Below, piece after piece: positions 13,301 through 28,300 of a DNA stretch of 64,000 nt. The first letter of the stretch is position 1. The number at the start of each line of letters is the position of its first letter. The position numbers and the translations under genes are program-made. This DNA comes from Breviolum minutum Mf 1.05b.01 (taxonomy: Eukaryota > Sar > Dinophyceae > Suessiales > Symbiodiniaceae): the NCBI GenBank assembly GCA_000507305.1, contig DF239102.1, positions 112,783 through 176,782 of the forward strand, given 5' to 3'. Under the pieces are notes generated by a model. The model was not told the DNA's origin. It searched no databases and was given only the letters and a program-made list of their open reading frames with translations.

Positions 13301-16300
13301 CATACTGTTGATGGAAAATTCCTCCACCATTTGCAATTTACAAAGTTTTAGCACCATCCCAGGTGGTTGTTTGGGATTTCTTCCATCAACAATACATATC
13401 TGACATCTCTATCATTTTCCAGGAACAAAAAAGTACCACCCACGTCGTAGGTCTTTTCAGTTCCTGAGTCAGAAAGTCCTTTGTGTCAGCTGCTCAAAAG
13501 TAGGACGACCCAGGTTTGCACTCTAAGATTTGACTACCTTTAGTACAACAAATATTATTCCAAAAACATGAAGATTGTGTGTGTGAATCACTTTAAACCA
13601 TAGCCATGATGTGTATGAGATGTGCACTTGGAAGGATTCAGATTTTTGGCTGAGCCGCTTCAACAATGAACGGAAGGATACACAATGACATTTCAACATC
13701 TCAACCCCTGCATTCAGTAGTCTCTCGCTTAAATGAATTGGGATCCCCCTATCCAATAATCAGGGGTGGGTGACCCAAACCATTTCCACCTTACCCAAAC
13801 TCTTGGGGACCACTGGGGCCCTGTATTAAATGATCTTTTCTTTCGAAAAGTTCCGGAAATAGGAGGTACTGTCTAACTCTTAAATGGGGGTGGAAGATGA
13901 CGACTTACATCTCCATCATTTCCATTCTGACTCGGGTAGATCCTCAGATGCCCCGGACGTCTCATGCTGCAGCAGTCGAACGAAGTGTGGCAGGGCGCCG
14001 GAACGCACCACGGCGGCCTGGACCGGAGGGGGGATTTTTCTTTAATTGCGCGGATGCTGCGGGGAGGTTAAAACATACCAACATCAACTAGTAGGGATGA
14101 ATGGATCAATAGGCTCAGACTATTAATAATGACAATTTTGCCCAACCTCATGCAGAATCTCATGGAATCCCACTCCTAGGAGATATGAATGATGATTCAT
14201 ATCCATTCTAGATGATTCATAGACATTTTGATTGACTGCACATGGACAATCACTATTGGAAAATATTTGCTGCTGGACAAAAGCTATAGAGTACAGATCT
14301 ATAGGCTATAGGTATATTTCTGCAACAAACACTTCAAATCAAAGACTTATGGAATATGACACAAACCCTTGAACCATAACTCGACTTACAGGGCCCTGTA
14401 TTCCACTTGCATGTCACAGGGCTTGCAATGAATGTCCTCCTTAAACATCAGCTCCAAAAAAGGTGGACTACTATCGATTACTATCATTTTAAGCCCAGCC
14501 CGGTGTGATGTTTAAAACCCTCCGAACAGGGACAACCTATACTAGTTGGTGGTTTCAACAACCCATCTGAAAATTCGAGTCAAAATGGGAATCATCCCTA
14601 ATTTCCGGGGTGAAAATACCAAAATCTCGGAAACCACCACCTATGAGTATCGCAACCACTGTTTGGTTGGTTCCTGTCATTCCCGCCAAAACCACCCCAC
14701 CACAGCCCACACCTGGTTGTCTGAATGCTCGGCGGCGAAAATTCGAAGCCTTGCTCGACCACTGGTGGATCCAAGGTGGTAGGTCGCATAAAACACGAGG
14801 AATAGCGATGTAACACCAGAAATAATCTTGGAATCAACCATTTGATCCACGAAAATCCCTATACTTGTCATGACTTGTCCCTTAAAGTTGCGATAAGAAA
14901 ACCCCCCACTTTTGTAGGAGTTCTCCCCAAAGAGTGCTACCTCGGACAGGAAAACCCTCCTGGGAATCTGTTGGACCCATATATCCCACCTATAGGCGTT
15001 TCTGAAATCTTCCTAGCAACCTTTAAAGGGGACATGTTAGTTGCCTTGAGGGTACCTGCTTTTTTGGTTGGGTGGCAGATAGTTAGTATATATACTAAGA
15101 CTGTATCTACTAAGAATTGGCTCATAATATGCAACCTTTGATTTATTACATGAATTACCAAAACTTTTGTCGACATTCTCCTTGTGTACCGTTCTTACAA
15201 AAAATCATGGTGAGGAATGTGCAGCTATCTTTTGGTAAAGGACTTGCCCCGAAGACTCATCCAAAACTCCCTAAGGAACCCTTGCATTTCAAGAATTGAA
15301 CAAAAAACCATTGCCTCCTTGAAATTCGACAGGAAAACCAACTTTTCAGAGGCAGGTGTTCAGCAAATCTGAATCTACATCTATATGGTTCTCTCAACCA
15401 GTTTCGACAAATCTTCCTCAAACATGGATGTGTTTCCCTATTTTTAGGGTAAACATAACAAAGTGTTTAAACCACCACTCCAATCATCCCTGTGGATTTT
15501 TCGTGGTGCATTTGTTTACCCAAATGATCTTCTGCTGAATTTCCACCAAGGCGCATGAAGGCCACCTTTTGCTTTTCATCATCGTTCCCCACTTCCAGGG
15601 TTCTTAACCTAGGCCCAAGCACCGTTTGATGCCGTCGAGGTTGGAAAAAACCAAGGGTTTGGCTGAAAAAACAAATGAGACAACAACAATGGAAACATAT
15701 ATATATATATATATTTCTTGTGGCAAGGAAGGATGCTAAAGTGGGGAGAAATATTGTTTTTTCCTGAACTCTTCTGATTTGTTTTGTTGAAAGATCAAGA
15801 AAAATATGGAAAAAAAAGGCTCTCCAATATCCCATTCCGAGGCCTAATCATTCCCATCATTGGCCAACCCACCAGGCTACCGAACTGAGCAGCAAGTGCT
15901 GGATTCTCTTCAATCCTTAGGGGCCCCCAAAACTGCGTCGTTTAACGAACGGGTTTCCCCCTGGATGTGTCATGTGTCACAGCCGGTGGTTTGACTGAGG
16001 TATCCAAACTTTGGTATCCGCTGCACATCAACCAAAGGCGCCAACTTGGGTACCTTGGTATAACATGGGGGGTTTTTGCAGGTCTTTGGTACAACATTTT
16101 TTTTGGGGGGGGAGAGGAGGAATTTTTGGAAGGATATACTAGATACTGATGATACATTACGAAACAAGTTTTGAAGACTGAAATGTCTGAAAATTCATAA
16201 TGTTGATTTGTTTTGTACGGAAAAATCTGGGGTGGTTTACCCTGAAGCAAAAGAGCTTTGTGTGGAAAAGTCCGACAAATTTCAAGAGGTGACCCATCTA

Positions 16301-19300
16301 TTGGGAATAGGTCATCTTGCAATATGGCTATACATTTGATTTCCGGAGTGATTTTGCTTGAAGCAAAAATCGAGGCAATGTTTCCATTAAATAAAAGAAA
16401 AACACTTCACAAAAACGAGAAAACACAGTTTTTAACCACGCAAAAAAGATCCTCATCAACAAGAACCATAGGATCCATCTTATACAGTAGATTCTTATAG
16501 TATATTGATGTACATGAATGGTCGATTTTTATGGTAACTCTCCCCAAAACTAACAGTTCATCCCTGAAAAAAAAGGCCAGGCCCCCAAAAGGAAAATACA
16601 TCTTCCAAGCATCCATGATATCCATGGCTTCAGGTGCTATACACGTTAGTTTCAGGGACAATTGAGCCACGAAAAAAACCCTTAGTACTTTCCATTATAC
16701 TGGTTGGTTAATAGGGGATCCTTATAATGGTTTACTATAATCCCTATATAATTGGGTAGTATAATCCCCTACGTAACCTAACCAACCAGGGTTTGTTTCA
16801 TTGCTCAATTAAAATGTAGGGAACATATGTGCCAGTCCGATGGATCCCCATCACCCAAAAAGGCTGGCCTCGGCTTTCCATCGCTCCGGCGTGGCAGCCT
16901 CTGTCGGCCAAAGCCACCTCAGGGGTTGCTGGGAGATTCGGGTTGGGGGAGGTTTATTGGGGGAGAAGTAAGGTGGTGTCAATAGAAACAACAAAATGGT
17001 TCAATGATGCTGACTTCGTCATATCTTCCTGTGGTAAATGAAGATTGTGGAGGTGCGGAAACATCAAAACTTGTTGTTGATGAGGTTCTTATTGAAGAAA
17101 GGCAGTTTCTCGTGGTATGTTAGCATACTGGAGCGGACCGTTTCACAAGTCAAAATACAACTCTGTTCCACAAAGAAGTAAATTCAGTTCTTCCATTGCC
17201 ACACGTCTGTTGACTGTTGATCTCTGACTCATGCAATGGCGAAAAAATGGGGAGAGAGTGGACATCCTTTGGAAATATTGTTTTTTGCAATTGTTACTCT
17301 CTGGTATCTTAAACAAATAAATACATCCCCTTACGTTTACAGGGTCGAATCAAAACCAGCTCCCGTTGGTTTATTGGCAGATCCACTCAGCATCTGGCAG
17401 GCTGAGCGAATAGATGAAGGACATGAGGATCAAAGATGAAAGGCCTCACGGGTGATTTCTGTACCCTCCAGGAAACTAACATATCCCACGTGGGGAAGTT
17501 GGGAAAATCATCTTCAAATATTCTTTATGAATCCTTATGATATGTTCTTTCCCTGGAGGGTATTGGAAATGGTTTTTTGAGGTCCTCGTGATCAGTCATG
17601 ATCACTTCATGGGAGAAAGGCAGTTGGCAGTTATTTTGGATCGATGTTAATATGGGTGGATTACAACCCACCAACTGAATGCTTGGCAAACATCAAAATC
17701 CTCCCTGGCTATATTTCTCGGTTTTGTTGGGCAAAACATATCCAACCTACTTATTTTCGGATATTTTGTGTGGCTTAACATGTTCCAGGAGAATTGCAAG
17801 AAAACCGGTGCCAAGGATATGATTCCTTCATGGTGGTGAGTCAGGCTGAGTCGCACGGGGCCATCAAATGAATTTAATGTCTTGCCTATAGGCTTCAGCA
17901 GCTCACACAACGAAAATCACCAAACTTCTACATGTAAAAAAAACATCATCCCCTAAACCAATGCATAGCGTTGTGCAACGTCCGGTTGGACGTTTTGAGG
18001 CCCTTTAAATCTGGTTGCCAAGACAAAAACCACCTGTTATCAACCTAGAACTCGCTTGAATAGTGGAGAAGCACTCCACATCAACTGGGTTGCTGCTTGT
18101 GTGGACTTCCGGAAGAAATGTCACTGTACTTCCATGTATTTCCAACATGATTTTGAAGGTTCCTTGAAAGATAAAGGATATTCTCAGAAACTAACTATAC
18201 CACCTAACAACAACGCATTTTTCCTGAACAGAATTCAAAAAATTGTCTTCTCAGCCAGAAAATGTTACCAGCGAGCAGAACACCAGTTGAGAGGGTAAGT
18301 TAATACATGCAAACATAATTCACCCAGCTTTCTATGGTTGATCTGTTCAAATAGAAATGGAAGTCCTCCCCGCCAAATCATCCGGACTGTGCCACCTCCA
18401 AGAAGAAAAACTCCTGGACAAAGTGTTCAGGAGTGATGTGGACCAAGTGGACATGCTCAAGTATATATCCATTCTCATAAAGGCACTGTCTCGAAAAATG
18501 TGTAAATCGATATATATATATATGTGTATGTATATATTATAGAAATATTCAAAAGAACACATTTTGCATATGCATTCTAAACATATTACGTAGATTATGT
18601 ATGTTGTATATATTTTTGTAAACATTATGCTTATCCAGTCTCCAAAAGGGCAATTTGAAGCGGTTTTCTGTGATTTGATGCGAGGCTCCCAATTTTCACT
18701 TTCAAAGAACATGACATCATCCGCAGCTCCCAAAATGCTGCGGAAACGCGATGAGGCAGGCAATAAGTTCATAGTGCTTCAACTTTCCGTCATGTACTGG
18801 AAACGTTGGAAATCTTTGACAATCCTATGACTTACTATCCAAGAAGGCATGCCCACATGCTACAAGTGGGGGAAGCTTACCATGAAACCATGGGCTTCCA
18901 GCCTCCCCGTCTGGCAGGTTTGGAGAGGGGGACCTCTGCCGCTTCTTGGCCTGGCAAACTGGTGGATAGAACCCATCCTTTTCAACCCCTTTTTAAGGTG
19001 ATGATTAAAGGTCCCCCCCAAAACAAGGGACATACTTAGCAACACCCTGTTGGATGTATCCCCAATATAAGGTCGTTAAAGGACGATGTAATTGAAACCT
19101 GACGGATCCAGACTCAAAACACCCCAACAAAGCTTTCTTGTTGTAAGGACAGGGGGTGCTTTTTGGAACTGGAGGGTTTCAATTACAATGACATCTGGTA
19201 AACTAAGATAGAAATGAACATCTGCCATCTTAAACAACGATTCTCCAATTCAATTCACAAACACCTCTTTATTCATGGCCATGGTAGTTTGCCAGAAGAT

Positions 19301-22300
19301 ATAAGAATTGTGATCCGACAAGGGTAAGGTGAAAGTACCTATCATTCATGGTCAAAAGTCGACTTTTACATTGGGAATCATTGGGATGTCCCACCTACCT
19401 GAGGTGATTCTGCTGACCACTGCCTAAGTCATCATCGAGCGATTTGAGGGGCAATCATTCATTAAATTTGGACAGATACCTATACCTTAAGGTGTTTGTA
19501 GGTGTAAGGTCCTTACAATCCCAACAAACTTAAATCCTACCTGCACTTGTAATTGGGTAGTTATACATTTATTTACCACGCTTACCCCTCATGGTATCAT
19601 CGTCCAAACGAAGAGGTGCTGTTCAAAAGTCAAACTATGTTTCAACATCTCTGAACACCAAACAAGTTCTATGCTTTAACATCTCTGAACACCGAACCAA
19701 GTGAAACGACAAAAATTGAAAAAAAACAACGTCTAGGAGAATATCATGGAATATCTGGGGGGTTCCTAAAATGGTGGTACCCAACAACTATTGGTTTTCC
19801 TACTAAAAATGACCGTTTTGGGGTGTTTTGGGGCTACCACCATTTATGGAAACACCCATCTAGGACCTAGAAAAAAAAACAACCAAAAAACATGTTGGCT
19901 TTGAAGACATCACCCAAATCCCTTGCCAAAAAATCAAAAAGGCACCTGAGGCTCTTTCAACCACTTCATTGGGTTGCCCTGCCAATGGGCAACAGCTCCA
20001 AGTGGTGGAAAAACCACGGTGGTTGCAACTTATGGTTTGGAAACACAGGCATATGCGGTATATGTACTTAATATTACCTAAAACCCAAATGACTCTTGTT
20101 TGGGTTCGAAAAGGGCCTTGTTTTGAGGGGTTGACCTTCAAACATAGAGGTCAATAGGGTTCTAGGTATAAATAATACATACACAATAAGATGTATCCAT
20201 AACATACCTAATCCAAATTTGCTGAAAACAAACAGTTCGACTGTGGTGGATAAAACTTATCATACTGCGGTTTGCTCAGCATTTTCAAAGAATATGATAG
20301 TTAGGTTTCCTAAGGGTTTGGAAACACGCTTCTGACACGTGTTTAGGTTTGTTTCAAAATCAACATGGTGGAATCAATGTTTTTGAGCTACAGGCACCTT
20401 GTTCTTTCAATATATTCCGCTGGAATCTTACAGAAACCACACCAATCTCCAACAATTCACCTCTCCAATAATTATAAACTTGGAATTTGAATAGTCAACA
20501 ACCGTCAAAAGAATGCAGGTGTAGGAAAATAATGGAAAATATACCACTCCCATGGATCCTATTGGGTGAAAAACTCACCAAACAAAAATTCTGAAAGCAG
20601 GAGGGAATCCCAAGTGGATCTACCTTTTGGTGTGCTGCCAAACCTTGGAATCTTCTGTGATAATGTTTGTGTTTTTCCATGTCTTTCTGACAAGCCTTTC
20701 AAAGGATCTTTAAAAAGAAAACAACACACAGAGGTGTTTGATTCTGTTTCATTTCTCTTCCCTACTTGGAAGGAGCCCCTCAAATATCTCATTTGCTCGT
20801 CATTTACTAGGGAAAATCCATTCCTCCATTGCTCATGCAGTCCAACCAATCGGCCCGGCACCTTCCGATGCATTCAAGCCTTCGAGGTTGCTTGGTGCCG
20901 CCGACTCGGAGCTCTCCACACTTTTGCTTTTGGAAGAGGCCGCCGCCTCACCGGGGGGACCCCCGGGTGAATGGAGGAAGCCGCGGTGACTCACTCACTC
21001 AGTTGGTTTGCGGAATGACGGGGGAAGGGTGGAGATGAAATGCCGAAGCATGGAGGAAACTGAAGAAATATATGTGAAACAACCATAAACAACCTCCAAG
21101 AATGGCGAAATAGATGAACAAAACGCGTCATCATCACATGGATTGAACCCTTTCGGGGAATCCGCTCTTGTTTTTTGCGGGAGACTCTTTAGAAAAGCTT
21201 TTTCACGGCGGGGGAAAGCGAGATGAAGCGGGAATAATATCACCCAACATTTAGGAGCATTGATGGCTTCAAAGTGGACAAAAAACACTTGCTTTGCCCA
21301 AGGGTTCAAACTATCCAGAAATTGTAAATTCCACCTCTCAAATTTGGGTGTATCCAAATTCCCACCCTGTATGGATCAATGAAACGAGTAGGTTATCGGA
21401 ATTTATGATAATTGATTGGCATCTACCACTGCTTTGATTTGCTAAGTACACATGGTTCTAGTGACGTGTTACTTACATTAATACACAGAATCCCCTTGAA
21501 ATTGGTGCAGTTGCGCAAGGATGTTTACATAATACATATATAATCAAATATATATATATATATACACATCCACCGGTTGCCCATAACCATACTACTTAGT
21601 CACCGTTTCTTAGTGCCACCTGTTTAATAGGTTTCAAGATATACTGCTGAAAATGGATTCCAAATCTTGCTACCAGCAACCACCAAACCACCAGCTTTGA
21701 CAGCCTGGAACGGTGAGGATTGACGACCCAGTTGACTTTCCAGCTGCCTGAATTCACACAGCTGTTGGGTGTGGTCTTCCTTTTGGAAAGGCAAGAGCAT
21801 GAAATTTTCAAAACAGCACGGGTTAACCTGATTGCAGCCAACTGCTGAGCAAATGTTCAAGGGTTTTTTTGTGGGAGATGGTTGCGAGCCAGGTGAAGTA
21901 CAATATCAAATTGGTCTGAATCATTTCATGGCACATTTAAACTTTAACAAGGGCCAAGGGTACTTCCCCGCCCGCAAATGACAAGTCCGGCTGATAAAAA
22001 GAAGCTGCCGAAGAGGAAAAATAATATGTTAATCTTACCTAGTTGGTGGTTCCAACCCATTAGAACAAGATATTTGTCAAAATGGATCATCTCCCCTTAA
22101 ATATAGGGATGAACATCAAAAAATATCTGAGTCAAACCACCACCCGGTAAAACTGGGTGGTATATATATATATATATATATATTGAGCTTCCAAACCTTT
22201 AAAATATCCAGGGTTTGCTAGTAAAACCGAGGTGCGCCCCGGAAAACCAGGTTTTGTGGAAAAAAAACGTTTTTTTCCAAAAACACGGGTTTTCCCTCCC

Positions 22301-25300
22301 GTACCTTTTTCGATTCACAATATGAGAATTTTGAAAACGATTCCCTTTTTGGATGTCCAGAATGGATATTGTAAATTGTCATCAAGCATAAATTCCCCAA
22401 AAATTTTCAATGTATTGGGGGCACATTCGAACCCGTGAAAAAATCACGGGTTGTCACGGGTAAATCACGGGTCTGTCACGGGTAAATCACGGGTTGGACA
22501 TTACCAGGTTTTCCCCTAAAATCCCGGGTTTTTTTGGAAATATCACGGGTTGTCACGGGGTAATCATGGGTTCGTCACGGGTTGCTAAACCGACCCGACA
22601 TTTTCCGGAAAAAAAATGAAAAAAACTAAAACGTGGCATATAATTTCTTCAATCTATAGTCCGAATTGTGGTTCGAATTTTGTTAACTGGTTATTCTTCC
22701 AGATCATCGGTGATCATCGGCCTGAATTTTCAACAAATAGGGAAAAACCCGGGAGTTTCCCCCACGTCATGGGGAAACCCGGGGTTTGCATTCGGACCCG
22801 AGAAATTTGTAGGGTCTAGAAGGTTAGGGTATATATAATCCTTATACAATCCCTCTATAATCCCTATATAACATGGGTAGTATAATCCCCTAGATTTTTA
22901 GGCAACCCACGGGATCCCTGTTGATCGCTTCTGTTTCACATCATCCCTAGCCATACCATCATCCCATGCCAAGACACGCAATGCGTTGCTCCGCATCATG
23001 GAGGCCACGTAACAGGTCTTTATTGGCCTGTTTCAGCCTTCCAAAAAAAAACGGTTGGCTTTTTGCTCAGTGTGACTCACAATGACACGGTAAGTAAAGG
23101 TTGAAGAGAAAGGTGTAATTACCATTTTTTCCAATGAAGAGTCCAATTAATATGCAAAATAATTTGCGAGATACCGTTTTCGGACATGCAGTTTAATAGA
23201 AATGAAGTCTCGTCACTTGGAAAATCTCCCCCTTCAGACTTGCTTAGTCAATGAAACAAATGAAACAGTTTGGCATTCCTGGCTCCCCATGTCGGGAGCT
23301 CTCGAACTGGCACCTCTTGAGTTTGTCTTGTGTTGATGCGTGCACTGCCTGACAGAGCTGGTGGCTTAAACATCAAACGATAAATTGACGAAGGCTTTAT
23401 TGGGCACCAGCATCCCTGAAGGTCTGTCAAAAATTGTGGTGGAAGTTGGTGACATGTTGATGAAACAAATGTTCACTTACACTTGGGATCATGTTGCCAG
23501 GAAGGACCTGAAAGTAATTGGGAGGCAGAAAACGGGAGCATTATACAGGGAATTTCTTTTACTCTGCGACACTCAAGATGTGCAAAGTCGACTTTCCAGT
23601 TCTACTATCAAAAGATCTGAAAGGTGGATATAGAATCAGCCGCATTGGCTCCTTGATTTTTTGGTCTCTCCTGATATTCATTATGTATCATATATATAAT
23701 TATGTATATTGTACCGTAACCAAACTTTGATTTCATTCTATTCATATCTTATATATATTCTTTGGTGTTGAATGGTTTTGACGAGAAAACATTCTTTCCA
23801 AACATTTTGCTAGTGGCCACATGTTGCTGAACAATCGAGTAGCCGGTTCCGTTACGTCCCCTTAAAAGGTTGGAAGGTTGGGGTAAGTCCGCTTATGATC
23901 TTGCCATTGAGCTTTAAACATTGCTTGTATCTTGTATTTTTCCCAGGTTCTATAATAAGGGAGTCAAGTAACATGAAACATCTGACCATTGTGAAACTGG
24001 GTTAGATTTCTCCCGATGAGGCCATTTACAACTTCTCTTTTCACCACTGCATCAACTGCTTGCAGCCCCTGGTGAAACTAGCAGAATATGATATCTTCTC
24101 TGTCACAGCCACATTCTCTGGAAATAAAAGTGTGACTTTGGGTGTGAATTCTAATTCTCACAATCTATCACTTCTTTTCCTGATTGGTAGAACAAAACAA
24201 CTGACAGTTCGAAAAACCTTGAACATGAAAGTCAACGGTTTTCTTTGACCAGGGCTCAAAAAGGCTAATCAACAAACCCCTTGGAATTCCATCCCTTTCT
24301 ATTTTGGTCCAGAAATATTCATCATAACAAGCTCCTTCACTACTTTAGGTCCTTAACAGGTGATAGACATCCCGAATTCGTTGACTGGTGTTTGAAGCAC
24401 CTCGAGTACTTCTTTGGTGGATATCCATGTCCATCTTAAGAGTATCACTATCACACACATTCACAAATACTCAATACTTTACGCATTTGAAACCAACCAT
24501 GGAACCTGAAAATACCCACTTTGAACAGGAAAATCATCGTCCCCAAACCAGCAATTTTTTTGGGGGTTCCTCGTCGATGTTTGAGTTTTGTTTCCTCAAA
24601 GGTGTATAGTTGGTTCGCCAAGATCTTCCAAATTCTTCGCCTGCTTCTCAAATAGGTCAGTTTGCAGAATCGCTGCTGCCTCTTCGAAGGATCTGCCTTC
24701 AACGAAACGGAAAAGGATACAAGGGTGACAAACCTGACCTATATTTATAAGTGAAACATTGGGGTTACCCATTAGTGTGGGGATATCAAAACATGATCAG
24801 AACTATCAGAATTAATGACGTTCTGCAACAAACACAAACAGCAATGGTAAATTCGTAGTAACAAGAGTACATACAGTCCCAAAGAAGCACCGACACCAAT
24901 GAGAATGATTGAAAATCACATGGCATCACAAACATTCTTCCAGGACCTGGTGTACAGCTCATGCTTACATAATCTTATACATACTCCTATTAAATATCCT
25001 AAAATCGTCCTTTGCAAAAGTCCTTCGCAAAAATCACCACCCACACTCGTTGCCTGCCATCTGTTCACGTTTGAGTTCAGGACGATGGGCCAAGTAGGCC
25101 TTCACCAACAGCAAGGTGCTACCAGTACAGTGGTGGAGGTCTATGGATGGACAAACGAACCCGATCATCACCAGTTGGGATACTTAAAAGTGAAAACATT
25201 AGAATCACATGCCATCCTGTTGATGGAAGAAATCCTTCGTCACCTGAGATTTACCAACATAAACACTATATATAAATAGTATTAAATAGTATCATATAAA

Positions 25301-28300
25301 TACTGGGATTCACCTCAACAACCTCAACTAATTAGCTGGCTTGGACTGCCATCAACTGTTGGCGCCTCAATTGCTCGTTGCAAAGCCACCAAAGGCATTA
25401 AGGTGGCGGATGGCAGATCTTGCCTTGGAACGACGGAACGGCTGTTTTTGTTTCGCGGCGTCTGTAGGGAGCGCGATTTTGACTCAGCAGACTAGGACAC
25501 ACCAGGCATCATCGCTTGCTTCGCCAAGTTGTTGAGTGAGTGGGTCGGAACCCAAACACCTTGTATCTATCCATCTAACAATCTATCTATCTATCCATCC
25601 ATCTATCTATCCATCTATCTATCCATCTATCTACAGGTATGGATGTACACATGATATCGCTTATATCCGTGCTAGTAACCACTCAACCTCGCGGATAATT
25701 CAAGCAGGCGTTACCAGGATACACCAAAATGATATTGTGACACTATCTACTGTATGTATATATATATATATATCAATTTGCATCCAGTTACATCTGACTG
25801 TTTGCAACACAGTAACGCCTTTTTGAAACCATTCAGTTTGGGAAGTCAATCTAACCATCAATCCTAGGCACATTTTACAACCCAAAACGAGTGAAATTCT
25901 CCGAAGGCTTTTTACCTTGGCTGACAAAAAACTACGACGGCAATGGGAGACCTTGAAACAAGACCAATCTTGAAGAGTTCCCCTAGTTACTTCCTAGCTA
26001 CTAATCTGCTATTTCAATGCACATTTCCCATATATGTCCCATTGAACTTGCCCAAATCACATCATCTATCATCATCTTATCAACTTCCTTTGTGCTCCTT
26101 TCGTTTGGAATCGTGTCCTTGGCTCCCATGCCCAGTGCTGGGAGAAGTGATACGATGCCCTTGCTGCCGCTGTTCGCGGAACCACCTGGCGAGCTTAAGC
26201 GACTCGAGGGTTATTTCATCAATTTCCTCGCCAGGTCAGGAATTGTTTTTTGTAACTTAGGATACTAGAAACTTGATAACCCTAGGTAACTCTAGTACAC
26301 CGTCCTTAAAAATCATTGTCAATAGTTTATACCTTGCTTCAAGTCAATTTACGAAGTTCCGGTTTGGACATTCAAGTGGCGCCGGTTTCCTTTCGACATT
26401 TGCTGGTCATCCAAAGGACATCCAAGCTTTACACCATTATGAGATGAATTGAATCCACCCATGGATACATATGACATATCATACAACACCAGCTGGTTCA
26501 CCAAAACCTGTTCACTATACAAGCTGATTCACCTCAAATGATTTTCATGTATCCAATTCGACCGTTGTAACCATACCCACCTTCAGATTTACCTTCAAAC
26601 TACCAAACAAGCATCCATGGGACTGGTATATCTACCTACATGAAAACCATACAAATCAACCATTCATGCCGGTAGATATACTATTCCCATGGACGGTATG
26701 GATTAGATACCTGACCGTTGAAGATTTTCTACGGTAAACGTTCCCCACCTCTCGATGTAGCCTCGCTCATAAACGGAGCCGTCTACAGTGGCGACAGGAT
26801 CCACCTGAAGACCAGTAATGGCAACTGATGTTGGTGACTCATGGGTGATGGATGGTTGGATGATGGATATCTGGATGATAGATGATGCAATGATGCATGA
26901 TGACAAATGAATGATGAATCATGATGAATAGTGATGATGGATGATTGAATGGTGATAGATGATGCATGATGACGAATGAATGATGGATGATAGGGGATGA
27001 TGATGATGGTGATGATGATGATGATGATGAGGATGGGATTAGGGAAGCATATCATCGGTAAGTGATAGATCCTGGGACTAAGGAAAACAGATCCATTTTA
27101 GATTGGCAATTTAATCCCATGGCCATGAATAACCCAAAATTCATCTGATGCAGGATCAGACCACCATCCAGAGTACTATGTTTCATTGTAGCATCTGCTC
27201 GGAACGTTCTCGTCACAAATTTAGTGATGACAAACTCGGGAGATGTGAGAAACCTAGCAAAAAGCTACACACATATTGTATATATATATATAGATCCAAG
27301 CAACTTCTGACACCATGAACAGCACCGGGGGGATGAGTGACGACTATCAAGCGACACCATGGTCAACCTCGTTCAGTACAAAGCATTCGACATATTATAG
27401 GTGATCGTTTGATCCCATCAGCTGACAAAGGTTAAGGCTGGCTCAACCACCAAACCAAAGTCATCATTGATGGATCAAACGCGAAACTGTGGCGCGAACC
27501 ATAAGCGAAACATCGTTTTTATGAGATGATGCCTTACTATTCACAAGAAAAGGACCTTCGCAGCGTCCAATCTTGTGATAATGTCGGTTCACCCACAAAC
27601 ATCTACCCAAAGAAAGTCATCTTATGTATCTTCAGATTCAAGTACACCAACTACCATAGAACCACCTATAATTGTACCAAAATCATCCAGCCGGGTCCAA
27701 ATTTCTAGATATTGGACACCCCCGTAGACTTGGAAAGTGTTGTGATCGGATATGATAGCATAGACTTTGGAATCATCTTACCTTAAAATCAAAACAATGA
27801 TGAAAAAGAACACAACTTAAAGTAACCCGCAAGAACTGGAAAAAAGCATTAAGGAAACACAAGGAAACAACAAAACCCAACTAGTACTACCTAAGAACAA
27901 TACAACAAGCCTGGTTGGTGCCCCTTTTTCTCAGCTGCTCTTCATTTGTTGGGACCATTTTGTATGTAAAAGCTCCAGACATCCCGGCTGGGCAGCCCCC
28001 TACTTAGAAGTACGAAGTACGGTGAAATTAACTACCCATGATTATAAAACTAAGATTGACATGGCGGTTCTATTTAAAAAACAATAATTATATATATATA
28101 ACACATATAAATGTATAAAAACCCTACATATGATAGGACGTATATATATATATATATGTATATCTCAAATAATAAATATGGCGATTCCTAGTTCTTTAAG
28201 AGATTTGTATCATCTCCTCCAAAAAACCCCTGTAGCTTCCCAGCCATGATGGCAGCAGAGATGGGACATACCTTTGAAGTCGAGGGGTTTCCAAGGGGCC

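Noticed and set aside
17236..17439. 67-residue plus-strand open frame ending ADPLSIWQAERIDEGHEDQR
   Set aside because: It covers the minus-strand linker exon at 17357-17401, whose phase fits both neighbours; no plus-strand splice partner was found.
21705..21745. GKSTGSS reading that resembles a nucleotide-binding P-loop
   Set aside because: It is a few residues in an alternative frame of a doubtful exon, with no Walker B or fold context.
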